Notes: generated from the sequence alone by a model not told the origin. A stretch of DNA of 64,000 bases from Pseudorasbora parva (GCF_024679245.1 NC_090175.1:49071605-49135604); one strand, 5' to 3'; counted from the first letter of the stretch, positions 48,012 to 62,690 are shown. Translations and numbers: made by a program.

Positions 48012-51000
48012 ATGTCAGAAGAGATTCCCCATAACGAAGATAAAGAGACAGTAAGTCCATATGTTCATATTTTTGTGGAAGTATAAGCCATCAAAAGCCG
48101 ATTTTATTGTTTAGAAAACTAACAAGTAACTGCCCTGGTCATACTATGTTGTTTTGGACATGTACAGTTACTTGTAAACTTTGAAGTACATTTAAGAATT
48201 ATGCAAATACTATGGTACCTTTCACCATACTTGGTGTAGTGCCATGATATTAACATCTAATATCCTCTCTTTACCTTAGTAGTACTTGTTTAAAGGTACC
48301 ATATATTATTATGTAAGCTTAACATCTATTAACGTTTTAGTGTCTTTTTAATGTTTACTTAACACGGCAGAAATAAACATTAATTTTGTCATTCATTTAA
48401 TGTTTTAGCTGAGGAGGCGACTGGAGCAGCTTAAGCAAGAGTATGAGAGGACGGCACAGCGACTGCAGGTAAAGACAAGCTTTATTTGTGATTGCGCAAG
48501 AATTTTTCAAACTGATCTTAAAACAATGATATAAGTGGTATAATAGAGCTTTAATTGTAATAAAATTGAACCTATTAATGAATGTTTGTGTTTTTTATTT
48601 AGAGAGCAGAGCATCATGATGCCACTTGCAAGCGTGTGCAGAACAGATACTCTGACCACAACAGATTTAAACAGACAGACTTGTCACAAACTTATGAGAC
48701 GTCTATTGCGACTTCCTCCGTGTCAACCTCAGAATGTTCTGTAAACCATCAGAATCTGCAATTACAGACCAGTAAGGACAGCTTCAGTGTAATCAATCAA
48801 ACCATGAATAGATACAAACATGCTTGAGTGTTTTTTCCTAGACCATCGAAGATTGCAAATGTGCCACTATTCATTTGGAATTTATTTTCAGATTTTTGTT
48901 GTGCTTTTGTTATTTCTATTTATTCATTAAATATTTCTATTTATCTTTATTCACCATTATTACTTGGTTAGTTCACCTCATTATTTACTTACCCTTGCCT
49001 TATGTCAATCCAAACCTGTAAGACATTTGTTCCTCTTTGGAACACAAATTAAAATCTTTTAAATTAAATCGGAGAGTTTTCGGTTCCTCAGATGACAGCT
49101 ACGCAACTACGACTTTGATGCTTTAAAAAGTTAATGAAGAGATTATATAACTAATCCATATGAATAGAGCAGTTTAGGCCAAATTTTCTAGAGACACTAT
49201 CACTTAATATAATGAACAGATTTAATGTAGCCACATAAACTTCACAAATTTCTGGACCTTTATAAATAAACAGCCAAGCAACCAAAACAACATATAAGTT
49301 ATAATGGATGAATTAAATGTGCACAGTTTAAAAAAACAAACAAACATTACTGTATTTGTTCAACTTTGTTAATGTTAGTTAACTAAAATCCATCTGTTCA
49401 TGGTTTTTTCATGTTAGTTCACAGTGCATTAACTAATGTTAACACAAATTTAACAATGTATTAGTAAATTTTAAATTAATATTAACAAAGATAAATAAAT
49501 GCTTTATAAGTGCAGTTCATTATTATTTTATGCTACCTAATGTAGTTAAGTACAGTTTCAAATAATTATGACATGCAAATTTGGACCCAAATGTGGGGCG
49601 CAGGGCTGAAGTGGCTAAATTTACGGACCTGTTGTTATGACAACAAGTTCAGAATGAGCTTCTTAGTTGTAATGTTAATGTTAAAGTGTGTTAAATGCAT
49701 AACAGTATGGATAACAATTCAAATCCAAATACTAATAAACTGTGGTTTCCTTTTTGCTGTTTCAGACGTAGTTGTAGAAAGAAACGGCTCTGTTTTTTCT
49801 GCTGTACAGAAAAACCCTGCCATACAAATGCAACTTCCAGAGTTTGTATCCACGCCGCCTTTGTACTCCCCTGCATGCAGACGAAGTCCTGCCCACCGCC
49901 TGCGTTCTAAGCGCAGTCGATTGCGCCTACAGAACAAAGAGCGAGAATCAGACACTGACATCAGCCAAGAGAAAGACAGAGATCGCAGTGGAAACAATAA
50001 TCGTGAAAAGGGTAGTGAATGTACTGATAAAGAGAATAGTCTGATTGCTCGGCCTGTTGAGAAAATAATACTTTCAGGTTCAGCAGTGTCTATTCAAACC
50101 TCATTTTACCCTCAGCCATCTGAGGAAGTACAGATTACTGACAAGTCAGAAGAGATTCTTCAACAAAATAACCAGTCGCTCACAGACTCAAATAAAAGTT
50201 CTGACAGGATAGACATTAAACCCTCCTCATTTACATCCGGCATTCTGGACTCTTGCACGCTGGTTGAGGGTTTACCGTTTCCTGTGGAGTATTATATTCG
50301 GACAACACGGCGTATGGCCGCATCTCACAGCTCTGTCAATCTGGATGCTGTCATTTACAGCCAGCTCTCTGGGGGGCGGAGCAGACGCAGGCTCAGCCAA
50401 TCCCAAATGAGTGGTAGAGGTCACATGACTCAAGAGCGTTCAGAATCAGTCTGCAAGCCCAGAGACCAGGCCAAACACATAGGAAAAGGTCAGAGAGGGA
50501 GGAGAGGCCGTCGAAGAAGGACTGTTGGTAGGCCTTCATGTGCCAAAGCTGCTCTAGATTGCACAATATCACATCCTGCAAGTGATTCTCAAGCAGATTC
50601 GGAGTATCTTGTGGAATCAAAGTCTGACAATGAATCCCTCAGCCAATCAGAATTGGTCATCCAACAGCCACAGGTAGAATCTCAGACAATCCAGTCAACT
50701 GGCTCTACAATAAGTTTGAAACCAAGTCCAGAGCAAGGAGTTATTCAAGATTTGAAGCATTTTCCAGATTCTCAGCTTTACTTTAATTCACAACTTGTTG
50801 TGGATTCCGATTTGTGCCAGACCAGATCCAGTGGGAAAGGTCAGAGAGGGAGGAGAGGGCGCAGAAGAAGCACTGTTGGTAGGCCCTCATGTGCCAAAGC
50901 TGCTCTAGATTGGACAATATCACATCCTGCAAGTGATTCTCAAGCAGATTCGGAGTATCTTGTGGAATCAAAGTCTAACACTGAATCCCTCAGCCAATCA

Positions 51001-54000
51001 GAATTTGTCCTCAAACAGCCACAGGTTGAATCTCAGACAATCCAGTCAACTGGTTCTACAATAAGTTCGAAGCCAAGTCCAAAGCAAGGAGTTAGTCAAG
51101 ATTTGAAGCATCTCCCAGATTCTCAGCTTTACGTGGACTCCGATTTGTACCGGGCCAGATCCAGTGGGAAAGGTCAGAGAGGGAGGAGAGGCCGTCGAAG
51201 AAGCACTGTTGGTAGGCCCTCATGTGCCAAAGCTGCTTTAGATTGTACAATATTGCATCCTGCAAGTGATTCTCAAGCAGATTCAGAATCGCTTAGGGAA
51301 TCAAAATCTGATGCTGAATCCCTCAGCCAATCAGAATTGGTCATCAAACAGCCACAGGTAGAATCTCAGTCACCTGGTTCTACAGTAAGTTTAAAGCCAA
51401 GTCCAGAGCAAGGAGTTAGTCAAGATTTGAAGCATCTCCCAGATTCTCAGCATTACTTTGATTCCCAAATTGTTGTGGATTCCGATTTGTGCCAGACCAG
51501 ATCCAGAGAGAAAGGTCGGCAAGGGAGGAGAGGGCGCAGAAGAAGTACTGTAGGTAGGCCCTCGTGTCTCAAAGCTGCTCTAGATTGCACAATACCGCAT
51601 CCTGCAAGTGATTCTCAAGCAGATTCAGAGTATCTTGTGGAATCAAAGTCTAACACTGAATCACCCAGCCAATCACAATTGGTCCTTGGACTGCCACAGT
51701 CTTGGCCAATGCAGTCATCTGGGCCTACAATGAGTTTGAAGCCAAGTCCAGAGCAAGGAGTTACTCAAGATTTTAAGCATCTCCCAGATTCTCAGCTTAA
51801 CATTGATACCCAACTCCTCTCAGATGAAAATGTATACCCTATTTTCAGAAAAAAACATGGACAAAGTGGAAGCGAGTTTCAGACATATCCTAATACAGAT
51901 GGTGAGATTTATGGTTTAATACATCTTTCAGAGAATTGTTTTGTTTCTGGCTCTTTTAGTATGTTATTTTTGATAACTGGGTTCAATTCCCAGGAAAAGC
52001 ATGACTATAGTGATAAAATGTTTTAATAGAGTGTATATGTTGACGTCACTTTCCCATCATGACTTGTTTAAATGGTGAAAATGAAAAACAAACAATTATT
52101 TTCTTAAATTAAAAGAATTTGGACTCAATATTTGACAAATGTTGATGGAAAGTTACACAGAATATAGATGGTAAATACTGAATTGATGAGTTGTAAAAAC
52201 ATTGCATAACCTGCGGTATACTTTTACCCCAAAATCTAGAGTATCTGTCACAAAATGATAGCTGAAAATCCATGTTTCACTGCCTGAATTCCAGTTGCTT
52301 CTGTGAATTACAACGATCCATTTGCTTCTCTTTTTCATATCTGTAAAAATATAGATCCGATTTCTTGTTGAATCTATTTGTACAGTTAATCGTGAAGCTC
52401 TTTCACATTTTAGATGTGTTTTTTGCAGCATTAAAGCTGAACACCAACACTGCTATTCAGTGTTTTTGCAATTCAGTGTGTTTAACCCCAGCGAGCCTAC
52501 TGTGACGTCATGTGCATGCCCTCTGTAAAAGCATCTGCCAAATGCATAGCTGTGAATAAGAATAATTGCGTAATAGTCATGTACACAATCATGTTTGTGA
52601 ATGTGCTTTACATTTTAGATCAGTCACCTGTTCTGCCATCATTAGCTTCACTCATTCACGCTCTTCAAGAAAAGGATATGAAAACTGGACTGCTGGGCGC
52701 TGTTGATATCCAGGATTTCCACCTACCTGATGAGGATTTTGGACATCTAAAACTCAAAATATTGTGCTCTTCAACTTCAGCCATACAACACTTTGAACAG
52801 CGTCCCCTAGTGTACAACACTCGACAGAGCAGCAGGCGTCAGAGAGTGAGTGGAAGAATAAGTAATTGTGACGACCACAACTCAGTGGCAGAACTATTTA
52901 CTCCAGAATCCCTACCTACCTCTTCTCCTGAGGATAGATTACCTCTTTGTCAGTCAGAACCCTCTGACAAATTGCAGACAGAGATACAGAAGGACCTCAA
53001 CGTTGTGAATGTAGTAAAGACCATTTCTTTAGATCTGGTGAGCAGTGGACAGTTTAGCCAAACTGAACCAGACAAAGGTATAAGTAATGAGACAAAAGTG
53101 GAATCTTCAGAAGCTGAAAATATTGGTGAGCTTCACATAAACCAAATACAAAAAGAATCTAACATGCTTTCTGAGAACACCTCATTTTGTCCCGAGATAC
53201 TGAAGTTAAGTCAGTCTCTAACCCCCCAAATGCAGAAAGGTCAAGATCCTCTTCTACCATCTTTGGGAATGTCACCTCACTTTTTGATTCCAGGTTCACC
53301 CATAGACCTCCGGTCACCTCTCTTTTCTTCGTCTGGTGTCCTTAGATCTCCCTCTTCAGTCACACTTAATGGGTGTGTGTCTCCAGAATCAGTCTCAGCT
53401 AAAACATCAGGGATCATCAAAAATAGTATCTTTACTAGAAGTGGAGACCAGGGAGGTTCTGAAACACAGAATCAAACTCAAATTAGTCAAGAAACATTGA
53501 AAAAAGATGTAAAACCAGGTAATCCATCCCAAAACAACACTGCACTGGGATATGAAAACTTAAACAGCCCAGAAAAGGAGTCTTCCTGCATCTCGAGAAA
53601 TGAACTGGAAAGTGAATGCCATTTCAACGCAGAAAGCAATCTTGAATGTGGAAATAAAGTCAATTGCACTCCAGAAAATGAACCAGAGAGTTTTAAAAAT
53701 CTTTCTGAGTCTGAAATCCAAACTCAGAACAATTTTGAAATGGAGGTTCAAAACTATAAGCGCTATGAGCTCGGGTTAGAAATCCAAAGTAATGCTGTTA
53801 TAAATGTGAAACAGTTTCAATCTGGAATTGTTGTGACAACCTCTTTGGACACTTCCACCAATCGGAAAACGGAAACAACGACAGCGGAACAAAACACTGA
53901 TGCATCCAACAATCGGACATTATTACATGATGAAACCCTAACTGCCACATCATTCTCTGATGCAGCTGGTTGTTCTGCAGTCCTGCAAGAGATGCACACT

Positions 54001-56899
54001 TTTAAGGTGCCAATAAATTACATGAAATTATTGATATGCAAAGCTATGATATGTGCTTAATTGTTCAACTGTCTAATTACCTGCATATGTATGTGGGTGG
54101 TGTTTGTCTTTGTATTCAGGCACTGGAGGGAGGATGCGTGTTGGACTTGTGTTTGGTGCGACGGTCGTCGGAGGACTGGTGTGTTTGTGTGGCAGGAGAA
54201 TGGAGCGTTTGTCTTTGGGCTCAGATGAAGGGAGTTCAGCCGTGGAGTCTCTTACACACCTGGACATTTGCACAGGTAATCTAATTTGCTACAGCATTTC
54301 ATCATAAATGAAAAGAATTTCAAGATGCCGTACAAGTTTAAAGTCACCATGAAACCAAAATGTAATGTTTATAATAAATTATTTATATGTGCTTATCATT
54401 TTTTTTTAATTCATGTGCCCTCGTAATCTTTAATCAAAAACGTCAACCTCCTCTCCCCCTCGAAATAGCACCTTCTCTCTTCATGATGTGTGTCTTGGTA
54501 GAAGATATCCTTCACAACTGACTGCAAATTGGCATTCAGTTCTGCCTCTATTTAGTTTGCAATGCCCAAATTCCTACGATCCAATCAATTACAAAATTAA
54601 ACCCGCCTTAGATTTTTTGTATTTTTTGATTCCAGATACATACCAGTGCATCACTTCATCACAATAGTAAAGAAAAGTAAAAAAAAACTTCCGTTTTATG
54701 CCAACTTTAAAGGGATAGTTCACCCAGAAATGAAAATTCGGTCATTCTCGCCCTCATGCTGTTCCAAACCCACAAGACTTTGTTTAATTTTCAAAACACA
54801 ATATTTTGAATGAATCCTGAAGTTTCTTTACCTCCATTGAAAGGTCAAATAACCAAAACTTAGAAAAACTAAAAAGGTCACAAAGGCGTTATAAAACGAA
54901 TCCATATGAATCGAGTGGTTTAATCGATATCTTGTGAAGAGATATGATTATATATAATGCACAGATTTGTTTTAAGCTTTTGTTCATATATAAACACGCA
55001 TGCATCGAGCGCATCACATATGATAAACACGGCAGCTTGTGCGTGCATCACGTGTATGCGTCATACACTAGAACAAGTCTCACGGAGTCTTGTGAAACAC
55101 GCAAGCGCTTCGAGATTTTGTGTTTACGTCATGTGATATGCTCTATGTATGTGTGTTGACCATTGTTTAGATGTAAATAAAAGTTTTAGTTACCTGGAAT
55201 TTCAATGAAGGGACTGAAACTTGTTTCATTCAAAATATCTTACTTTGTGTTTTGAAGATTATGTCTTATGGGTTTGGAATGACTTGAGGGTGAGATGATG
55301 TTAAATGGTGACAGAATTTACAGTTGTGGTTGCCTAACTCTTTTATCATAATATAATTTTTAAAATATGTCTGCTTCCCTCTGATTTGACTCCTGTGTTT
55401 GTATTTGTAGCCCGTCATGTCTTTGCAAGTGATTCCTGACTCTTCGGGCTTGCTTTGTGTGACTCTGGGTCACTTGGAAATCACAGAGGCAAGGTAATAA
55501 AAATTGCACAAAAAATGTTTAATTCCTCCTTTAAAAACATTCTCACTGCACTCTAACCCTAGGAGGACTGCGCTCAAAAACCAAGATGTGTTTAGAGTTC
55601 AATAAACTTAAACACTAAGCTAATTCACTCTGTTCTTGAGTGCAGAGTGCTCTGCTGTCCAAGTGTGGATGGGACGTTTTCTCAGAACGTGGTTTGCAAG
55701 GACACACTGCAAGCAGTGGTGGGTGTGTCTAACTGTCGGCTTGTGTGTTGCTCCGCCCCTGGAGATCAACAAAGAGTCAATGTGTTAACAGTGACTCAAG
55801 AAGAGGGAAGGTAATAAACCATCATGTGTATATTGAAGACCTGAAACCATTTTAATATATCATTCACTTGAAATATGGCTGCAAAGCTATGCATTATTCA
55901 TTTGCTTTGTTAAACAGGGTAGTGGACACTCTTCCCTTGGTCTCTGCTAAGCAGAACATTCGGACCCTTGCAGTTGTAGAGGGTGAAAAAGATGCTCTGA
56001 TTGGTTGGACAGAATGTAAAACCCTCCTCATATGGTGATGAATTGGACCACATTAAGTCTTAAACTACTTTCAAACTACTTTTTTAACTGTATCCATCCT
56101 GCTCATTGAGAATTTTTTTTTATTGTCTTCCGAATCAATTATTTTCTGATTTGATTCTAAGGGCTGGGTTGAATTTTGAGTTAATATTTTTGAGCATGTT
56201 ATCTCTTAATGACTTTTAGTACTTCTTATATCTTGTTTTGTTGGTATTATAATTTTATAAATGATTATCTCTTTTGTCATAATTGTGTGTTTCAGGAACA
56301 TAAATTCAGGCCAGTTGCTTCAGACTATATACCTAGAAAAGACTTTAACCATGACAAACTGCATGAAGGGATATTCTTACAGAGTAAGTGAGTGTATTGT
56401 TCTTGTGGTATTAGAATTAATATGTCAGTAATAACTATATTGTGCTTTCATTCCTGCAGGGTGTGCTGTGTGTATTGCTTCAAAACTCAGCAAATGTGTG
56501 TGATGAAGAGAGAAACGCATCCCTTTTTACTCTGATTGCCACAAACCCTCTCACTGGCAAACACATAACACTGACTTCTATAAACAATCCTGATCAACAC
56601 AAACAGCAGTAAGACTAGAAGCCATAAATGTTTTGATATTAGTACACAATGTTAGCATTAAATTTGAATCAGTATTACTCTCTTTCTCTAGGTTAATAGA
56701 TGGTGATGTCTTGGGCTCTGGGCTTGTTGGCGTTTTTCAATCTGGTCATCTTGCTGTTTGGGATCTCAGAGGAAGCGTGGCTAAAGTTGTTGGTGTGCCC
56801 GATGAGTTGTGTCGACTAGCTCGATGGGCAGGGCCAAACACTCTGCTGACTGGATATCTAAATGGGGATGTTAGTGTGTTTCATTATGAATCTGCATAA
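48012..56899 (+). CDS. palb2: Palb2, BRCA1-BRCA2 bridging recombination protein (enlarged)
   Basis: Scaffold that links BRCA1 to BRCA2/RAD51 at nuclear DNA breaks. The 12 coding exons are 48012-48050, 48409-48468, 48603-48771, 49766-51901, 52619-54006, 54120-54275, 55411-55493, 55646-55810, 55918-56034, 56296-56383, 56460-56608, 56692-56899. They give 1585 aa against 1186 in human. A probable untranslated first exon ends near 47811. The N-terminal coiled coil LRRRLEQLKQEYERTAQRLQ is at 14-33. The conserved chromatin-association motif (SCTLVEGLPFPVEYYIRTTR) starts at 252. FHLPDEDFGHLKLK is near 835-848. A C-terminal WD40 propeller of about 320 residues (1265-1585) ends VSVFHYESA, like the human end. 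The extra length comes mainly from a four-copy repeat at residues 329-780. The stop at 52026 in the unspliced frame shows that exon 4 must be spliced. Confidence 0.94.
49360..49520. repeat. Short dispersed repeat before palb2 exon 4
   Basis: Words such as TGTTAGTTAACTAAAATCCA and 'gcattaactaatgttaacac' resemble the fragment at about 4550-4620 in chtf18. This is a common noncoding fish repeat. Confidence 0.45.
50482..51838 (+). repeat. Four-copy coding tandem repeat within palb2 exon 4
   Basis: Unit starts are at 50482, 50833, 51166 and 51508, giving copies of 351, 333 and 342 bases plus a final one of about 330 bases. All spacings are multiples of three, so the frame is kept. Each unit encodes a basic head (GQRGRRGRRRSTVGRPSCAK in copies 2 and 3), the segment HPASDSQADSE, and an acidic SQ-rich tail ending DLKHLPDSQ. 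Long stretches are identical at the DNA level between copies, so the expansion looks recent or homogenised. Confidence 0.95.
54707..55345. mobile_element. TTAAAGGGATAGTTCACCC element, palb2 intron 6
   Basis: The left end TTAAAGGGATAGTTCACCC matches the ends of 3604-4431 and 31076-31206. The right part has 'gggtttggaatgacttgagggtgag' and ends near CCTAACTCTTTTA, a degraded inverse. It has no intact ORF. A different repeat beginning TTTAAAGTCACCATGAAACC occupies about 54338-54706. Confidence 0.6.
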
Positions 56900-57155
56900 A
56901 CAGATCACACATCCCAGTTCATGTTTGTCAATCACTTATTACTTGTTAAAAGTGTTAACACCATTGTTAAATAATTCTAAATTAAAAATCTTACAACAAA
57001 AACAATAAAAACATGTAAAGAACATTAAAATAATACCAAGATTATACAAGATAGAATCTCTCAATACTGGCACAGCTATTTGCTAGTTAATATATGCATA
57101 ACCAGCCAAATATTTGTATTTTTTGGATGTGATGTGTAAAAGATATATTTTACAA

Positions 57156-57161
57156 AATAAA
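57156..57161 (+). terminator. Candidate palb2 polyadenylation signal
   Basis: AATAAA lies about 260 bases after the palb2 stop. Another AATAAA occurs at about 57004. Confidence 0.5.
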
Positions 57162-57374
57162 ATGATTCTGTGAATGGGCTTTTTTTCTGTGAAAGATTAA
57201 ACCACTTTTCTTCCGGTTTCAAAGACAAGGCTTAAGCTAGTCCCGGACTAAAAAACATTTTTGACATTTTTGATGACATTAAATGGGCATATATTTGCTC
57301 ACTTCCTCAGAAAATCTTTCTAACAAGTAAAGTTAAAAGAAATATCCTTTAAAATTATTCAAATATTTTATCCA

Positions 57375-57788
57375 GTGAGGTACTTCTTAAAGAAATTTAG
57401 AAGTGATATTGATACTTCCTGCTCCTTTTTGAAGCCTCTTCTGAAACTTGATTATTTGTTTTGGGAATGTCCTTTTACTAGATCTTTCTTGAATAATATT
57501 GATGCTCTGACTGTCCAAAATATTTTTTACAACATTTCTTTATCATTTAGACACATTCTTTTTTGCTTTTATGTCAAAGACAATAATCAAATTGATGCTA
57601 GTTTTTATATAAACCTTTTATTTATTGGAAAGTTTCACGTCTATGAATGTGAATTTTTGAAAAGTAAACCCCACTTTAACCTCTTTAAAGAAGAATTGAA
57701 GATGTATTTAAATACAATTTCAACTTCTGTTAATGAGAAAGCAATGAAAACAACAAGAATTTGTGCCATGTTTAATATTCTTCCTTAA
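57375..57788 (+). mobile_element. LINE (L1-like) ORF2 C-terminal fragment
   Basis: A 137-codon frame reads CSFLKPLLKLDYLFWECPFT, FYVKDNN and a C-terminal tail, and resembles the zinc-knuckle-like end of fish L1 ORF2 (C..C....E...HLFW.C). The C-x-x-C portion is altered (CSFL), and no reverse transcriptase or endonuclease precedes it. It is a 5'-truncated retrotransposon end, followed by about 200 bases of T-rich sequence. Confidence 0.55.
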
Positions 57789-58316
57789 TACTTATTTCTT
57801 TATTTCTGCCCTCTTCTTTCTTATCTTTTTTTCCCTCTTCTCTCTGCTTCCTTTTCTTTTAGGTTTATTGTTCAATAGATTTGAACTTTTTACATACTTT
57901 TTGATTTGAAAGATGGTTTATATTTTTTGTATACGTATTGAATTGTCTCAAGATGCACACCAGTAATGTTTTTTTCTAAAGCACGTTTATAAAAGCTACT
58001 TAAATGTCCTAATTACACTAAGGCCCAAGCCATAGGCTATGTGAAACCAGGCATATGTGTATGTCTTTAATGTTACTTTTTAAGGTTTTAGTGGAGAGAA
58101 TGTTGAACCATACTATTTTTTTCTTCTTCTTTTTTATACAGGTCACAACCCAACAACAAATTAAGGTTGACGCTCTCAGTGTCATAAATGTCATAATGTA
58201 GCCTTTTATAGTATTTGCGATTAGATTAAAATTCGAATTTTTATATAAATTAAATTTACGGATTTTAAAGGAAGAAAAAAAAACTATTTTTTTGGTGTTC
58301 CGTAAGGACAAAGTGT

Positions 58317-58352
58317 TGCGCATGCGCAGTGCAGACTCGTGCATTGTGGGAG
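58317..58352 (+). promoter_or_regulatory. NRF-1 palindrome and ZNF143-like site in the ndufab1 promoter
   Basis: TGCGCATGCGCA (58317-58328) is a perfect NRF-1 site, about 40 bases before the ndufab1 ATG. GCATTGTGGGAG (58341-58352) is CTCCCACAATGC on the other strand and resembles a ZNF143/THAP11 core. NRF-1 is a known regulator of nuclear genes for mitochondrial proteins. Use here is inferred. Confidence 0.65.
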
Positions 58353-58365
58353 CGGATTGATAAAC

Positions 58366-59831
<1,466 letters not shown>

Positions 59832-60191
59832 GCATAAATATTCATTGTGAGTTTAGTCACTATTCACATCTTCTGAAAATTCACAACCACTGGTGGAGCT
59901 TATGCTTATGAATGTTTGTTTGTTCTTTTTCATCCAGATAAACATCATCCTGTGAGATGACAAAGACCATGGAGGTTTTGTCACAAACTGTTTATGTTTC
60001 TGCTGTTCTACTTCACTCTTTATTCTTTCTTTTTTTATTTAGATACATGTTTAAATCGATGTTCATAATTTTGCTTATGGCTGCGTGTGATTTGCAGATC
60101 TGCACCAGTCTATGCTAGACACGTGCACAAGCTCCTTATTCATACAAAAGAGCTTGCAAATTATGTGAATAATTCATATGAATATTACAAT

Positions 60192-60197
60192 AATAAA
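60192..60197 (+). terminator. Candidate ndufab1 polyadenylation signal
   Basis: AATAAAGGC lies about 360 bases after the stop, in a suitable A/T-rich setting. Confidence 0.5.
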
Positions 60198-60379
60198 GGC
60201 TTTAAATCAGTTTAAAGGACATTATTTATGTCTTCGGATGTACGTTGTGAATCAGTGTGATTGGTTCGGCCATTAATAGGTTTGTTAGTTTTGTTTTTGA
60301 CACAATTCTTATTATGTACTAACACAAAATCACTAAGTATAAGAATTCGGTAGCATTGTGAAGCACACTTGCCTTCAAA

Positions 60380-61000
60380 TGTTTGGGGTTGGTAAGACTT
60401 TTTGTTAACACTTTATTTTACAGTGTCCTTGTTACATATATTACATGTACTTACCATAGTAATAACAGTAAATTATGCATAATTACAGGTAAGAAACCCT
60501 AATCCTACCCTAACTCTAAAGTAAGTAGTTAATTAATATTACTCAGTACTTAAATATATAATGACACTGTAACATTGTCACCTTAAAATAAAGTGTAACC
60601 AATTTTTTTAATGTTTAACCTTTATTCTCAAAGAGGCTGCATATATTTGATTCCAATATAATTTATTTCTGTGATGGCAAAGCTGAATTTTCAGCATCAT
60701 TACGCCAGTCTTCAGTGTCACATGATCCTTGAGAAAAAATTCTGATATGATTTGCTGCTCAAGAAACATTATTATTATCTATGTTGAAAACATTTGTGCT
60801 GCTTAATTTTTTTGAGGAACGTGATACATTTTTCTAAAGAACAGCATTTAAAATATAAATCTTTTGTTAGATTAGAAATGTCTTTACTTTCTCTTTTGAC
60901 CAGTTCAATGCATTCTTACTGAATAATACAAGTATTTAATTTCCTTCATAACATTAAAAAATCTTACTGACTGCAAACCTTTGAATGTTAAATGTATAAA
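60380..61000. repeat. Two adjoining dispersed repeats (AATAAAGTGTAACC type and family A copy 6)
   Basis: About 60415-60600 repeats the wording of 8047-8160. From about 60610, 'gatggcaaagctgaattttcagcatcat' and 'tttgctgctcaagaaacattatt' mark family A. A family tail 'cttactgactgcaaacctttgaa' ends near 60990. Noncoding. Confidence 0.65.
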
Positions 61001-62690
61001 ACAAGAAAATGCAAGAGCTCACATTTCAATTAAGGAGTGGTTGTATTTAAAATGTTACAGCACCACCTACTGGAAATGTCTAAAAGTTTACCCAAAGAAT
61101 TTCCAGAGTTGGAGCCAAGAATTAAACGGGTTATATTAGGAAACATTTCTTGTCCAGTACTTCATCTTCACCCCCTGAAGTAAATGCTAATTAAAACTAA
61201 TTCAATCTTCCACTATAACACTTAACTCACCCTAAATAATATCAAGATATTAACATTTTATGCAGTGTGGCTTAAAATAGTACTTTCACATTCTTTTTCA
61301 CATTTGCACATGGATTCCTTTAATGCCATTTCTAAAGTTTGTGTATTCCAGGATTTGCTCTTGAACGTAATGTGTGTACTAATACTAATGTCTGTCTCTC
61401 TCAACCTTTCATTTCTTTCAAAATATTAAATATCACACAAAATAAAGAAAAATGTAGAGAACAAAAAAATCTATATAAAATGTAGGATTACAGCACAATA
61501 TGAAATTTGAACACCCCCCCCCCCAATCTACACTTAATAAATAAGCAATATGCCATTGTCATAAAATCATGCATGTTTTATTCAGACTTAGGGTTTATAT
61601 TTAAATTAAAGAAACAGAAAAACTTCAGTTGTTGTTAAGTTCAAAAGGGTTTAGATTTAAAAGACACTCTTATCTTCCACTTATGAACCTAAATAAGCCC
61701 AAGTTTCCCTCAGGTGTAGTAAACCCTTCTCCCTCCCTCTGTGTTTATGTGTGTGTTAGTATGTCAGTGGATGTCTGTGAACATACCTCTCGCTGTGATG
61801 ATGAGAAGCCAGGGAGGGACGCTTCAGGCATTTCCTTCTTTTTGTGTGTGTCAGAATTTCTGTGCATTTGGGAATGGTTAAGCAAAGTTTTTAATGCAAT
61901 ACGGATGTATTAGAGTTTGAAATATGTTTTAGCATAGTTTTAGTTTTCATTTGGGTTCACAAATGCAGCTCTAGTTTTAAAGATGTAGTTACTGAAACTG
62001 ATTTGGACGTGTTTAAAACCAATATAGGTCTATATCCCCCACACACACAAAGATAATGTGAAAATACAACGGTATTCCTTTTTTGTTTTAGGTGCATCCA
62101 ATCACCCAAAACGGCTGTCTAAAATAACATATCTTGATTTGGACACGCAGCCACTGAGTCAACATTGACAATGATCTCTGAATGACCTTCTATGTTAATC
62201 TATTTTCTAGTTTGAATTGACAGCACAAGCTCGTCAGGGGAACAAACAAACAAACACTCTCTCTGTTTGCTCTCACACAAACACACAACCTGGGTAATTA
62301 ACTTAATCTTGAAATCTCTGTCTGTCCCCTTAACTTTTAACCGCTTCCGTCCAATTTCCCCCCTTAAAAAGATGCCTAATCGTAATCATATGTTTGGAGG
62401 ACGCCGTTTTCAACACCCCCGAGTTCGCGCGCTCACAGAAACGCACGCGCGCGCTTCGTTAAAGTGAGACGCGGTCAGTTCTACACACAAGGGTTTCCCA
62501 AGCGGACTGAAGGATAAACTTGACTCTTCTATAAAGCCTTTTTTTTTTTTTTAAAGAAAGAGATCGAAACCCGCTATTGATCCTCGTTACACACACACTT
62601 TTCGATAACTTTAAGTGCTGTCTACGTTATATTTTAGAACAGTAAAATATTCTTTATGGAATTAACTGTGTGGACAGATTCCTTCCTGGA
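61001..62690. other. Spacer before the CUB-like gene, no gene recognised
   Basis: A C-run lies near 61514-61524. ORFs around 61629-61913 and 62267-62467 have no family character. A GC-rich patch (about 62400-62480, with CGCGCGC) may mark the promoter or 5' UTR of the next gene. Confidence 0.5.

Noticed and set aside
49573..49765. Upstream part of the long palb2 exon 4 reading frame
   Set aside because: It is intron sequence preceding a clear TTTCAG acceptor at 49765; exon 3 joins in frame at 49766.
50482..51838. Regularly spaced repeats resembling a CRISPR or satellite array
   Set aside because: The units are 333-351 bp, encode protein in one frame within palb2 exon 4, and the genome is eukaryotic.
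61629..61913. 94-codon ORF with a Cys-rich middle
   Set aside because: There are no splice partners, no family resemblance and compositionally biased TGTGT wording; treated as chance.
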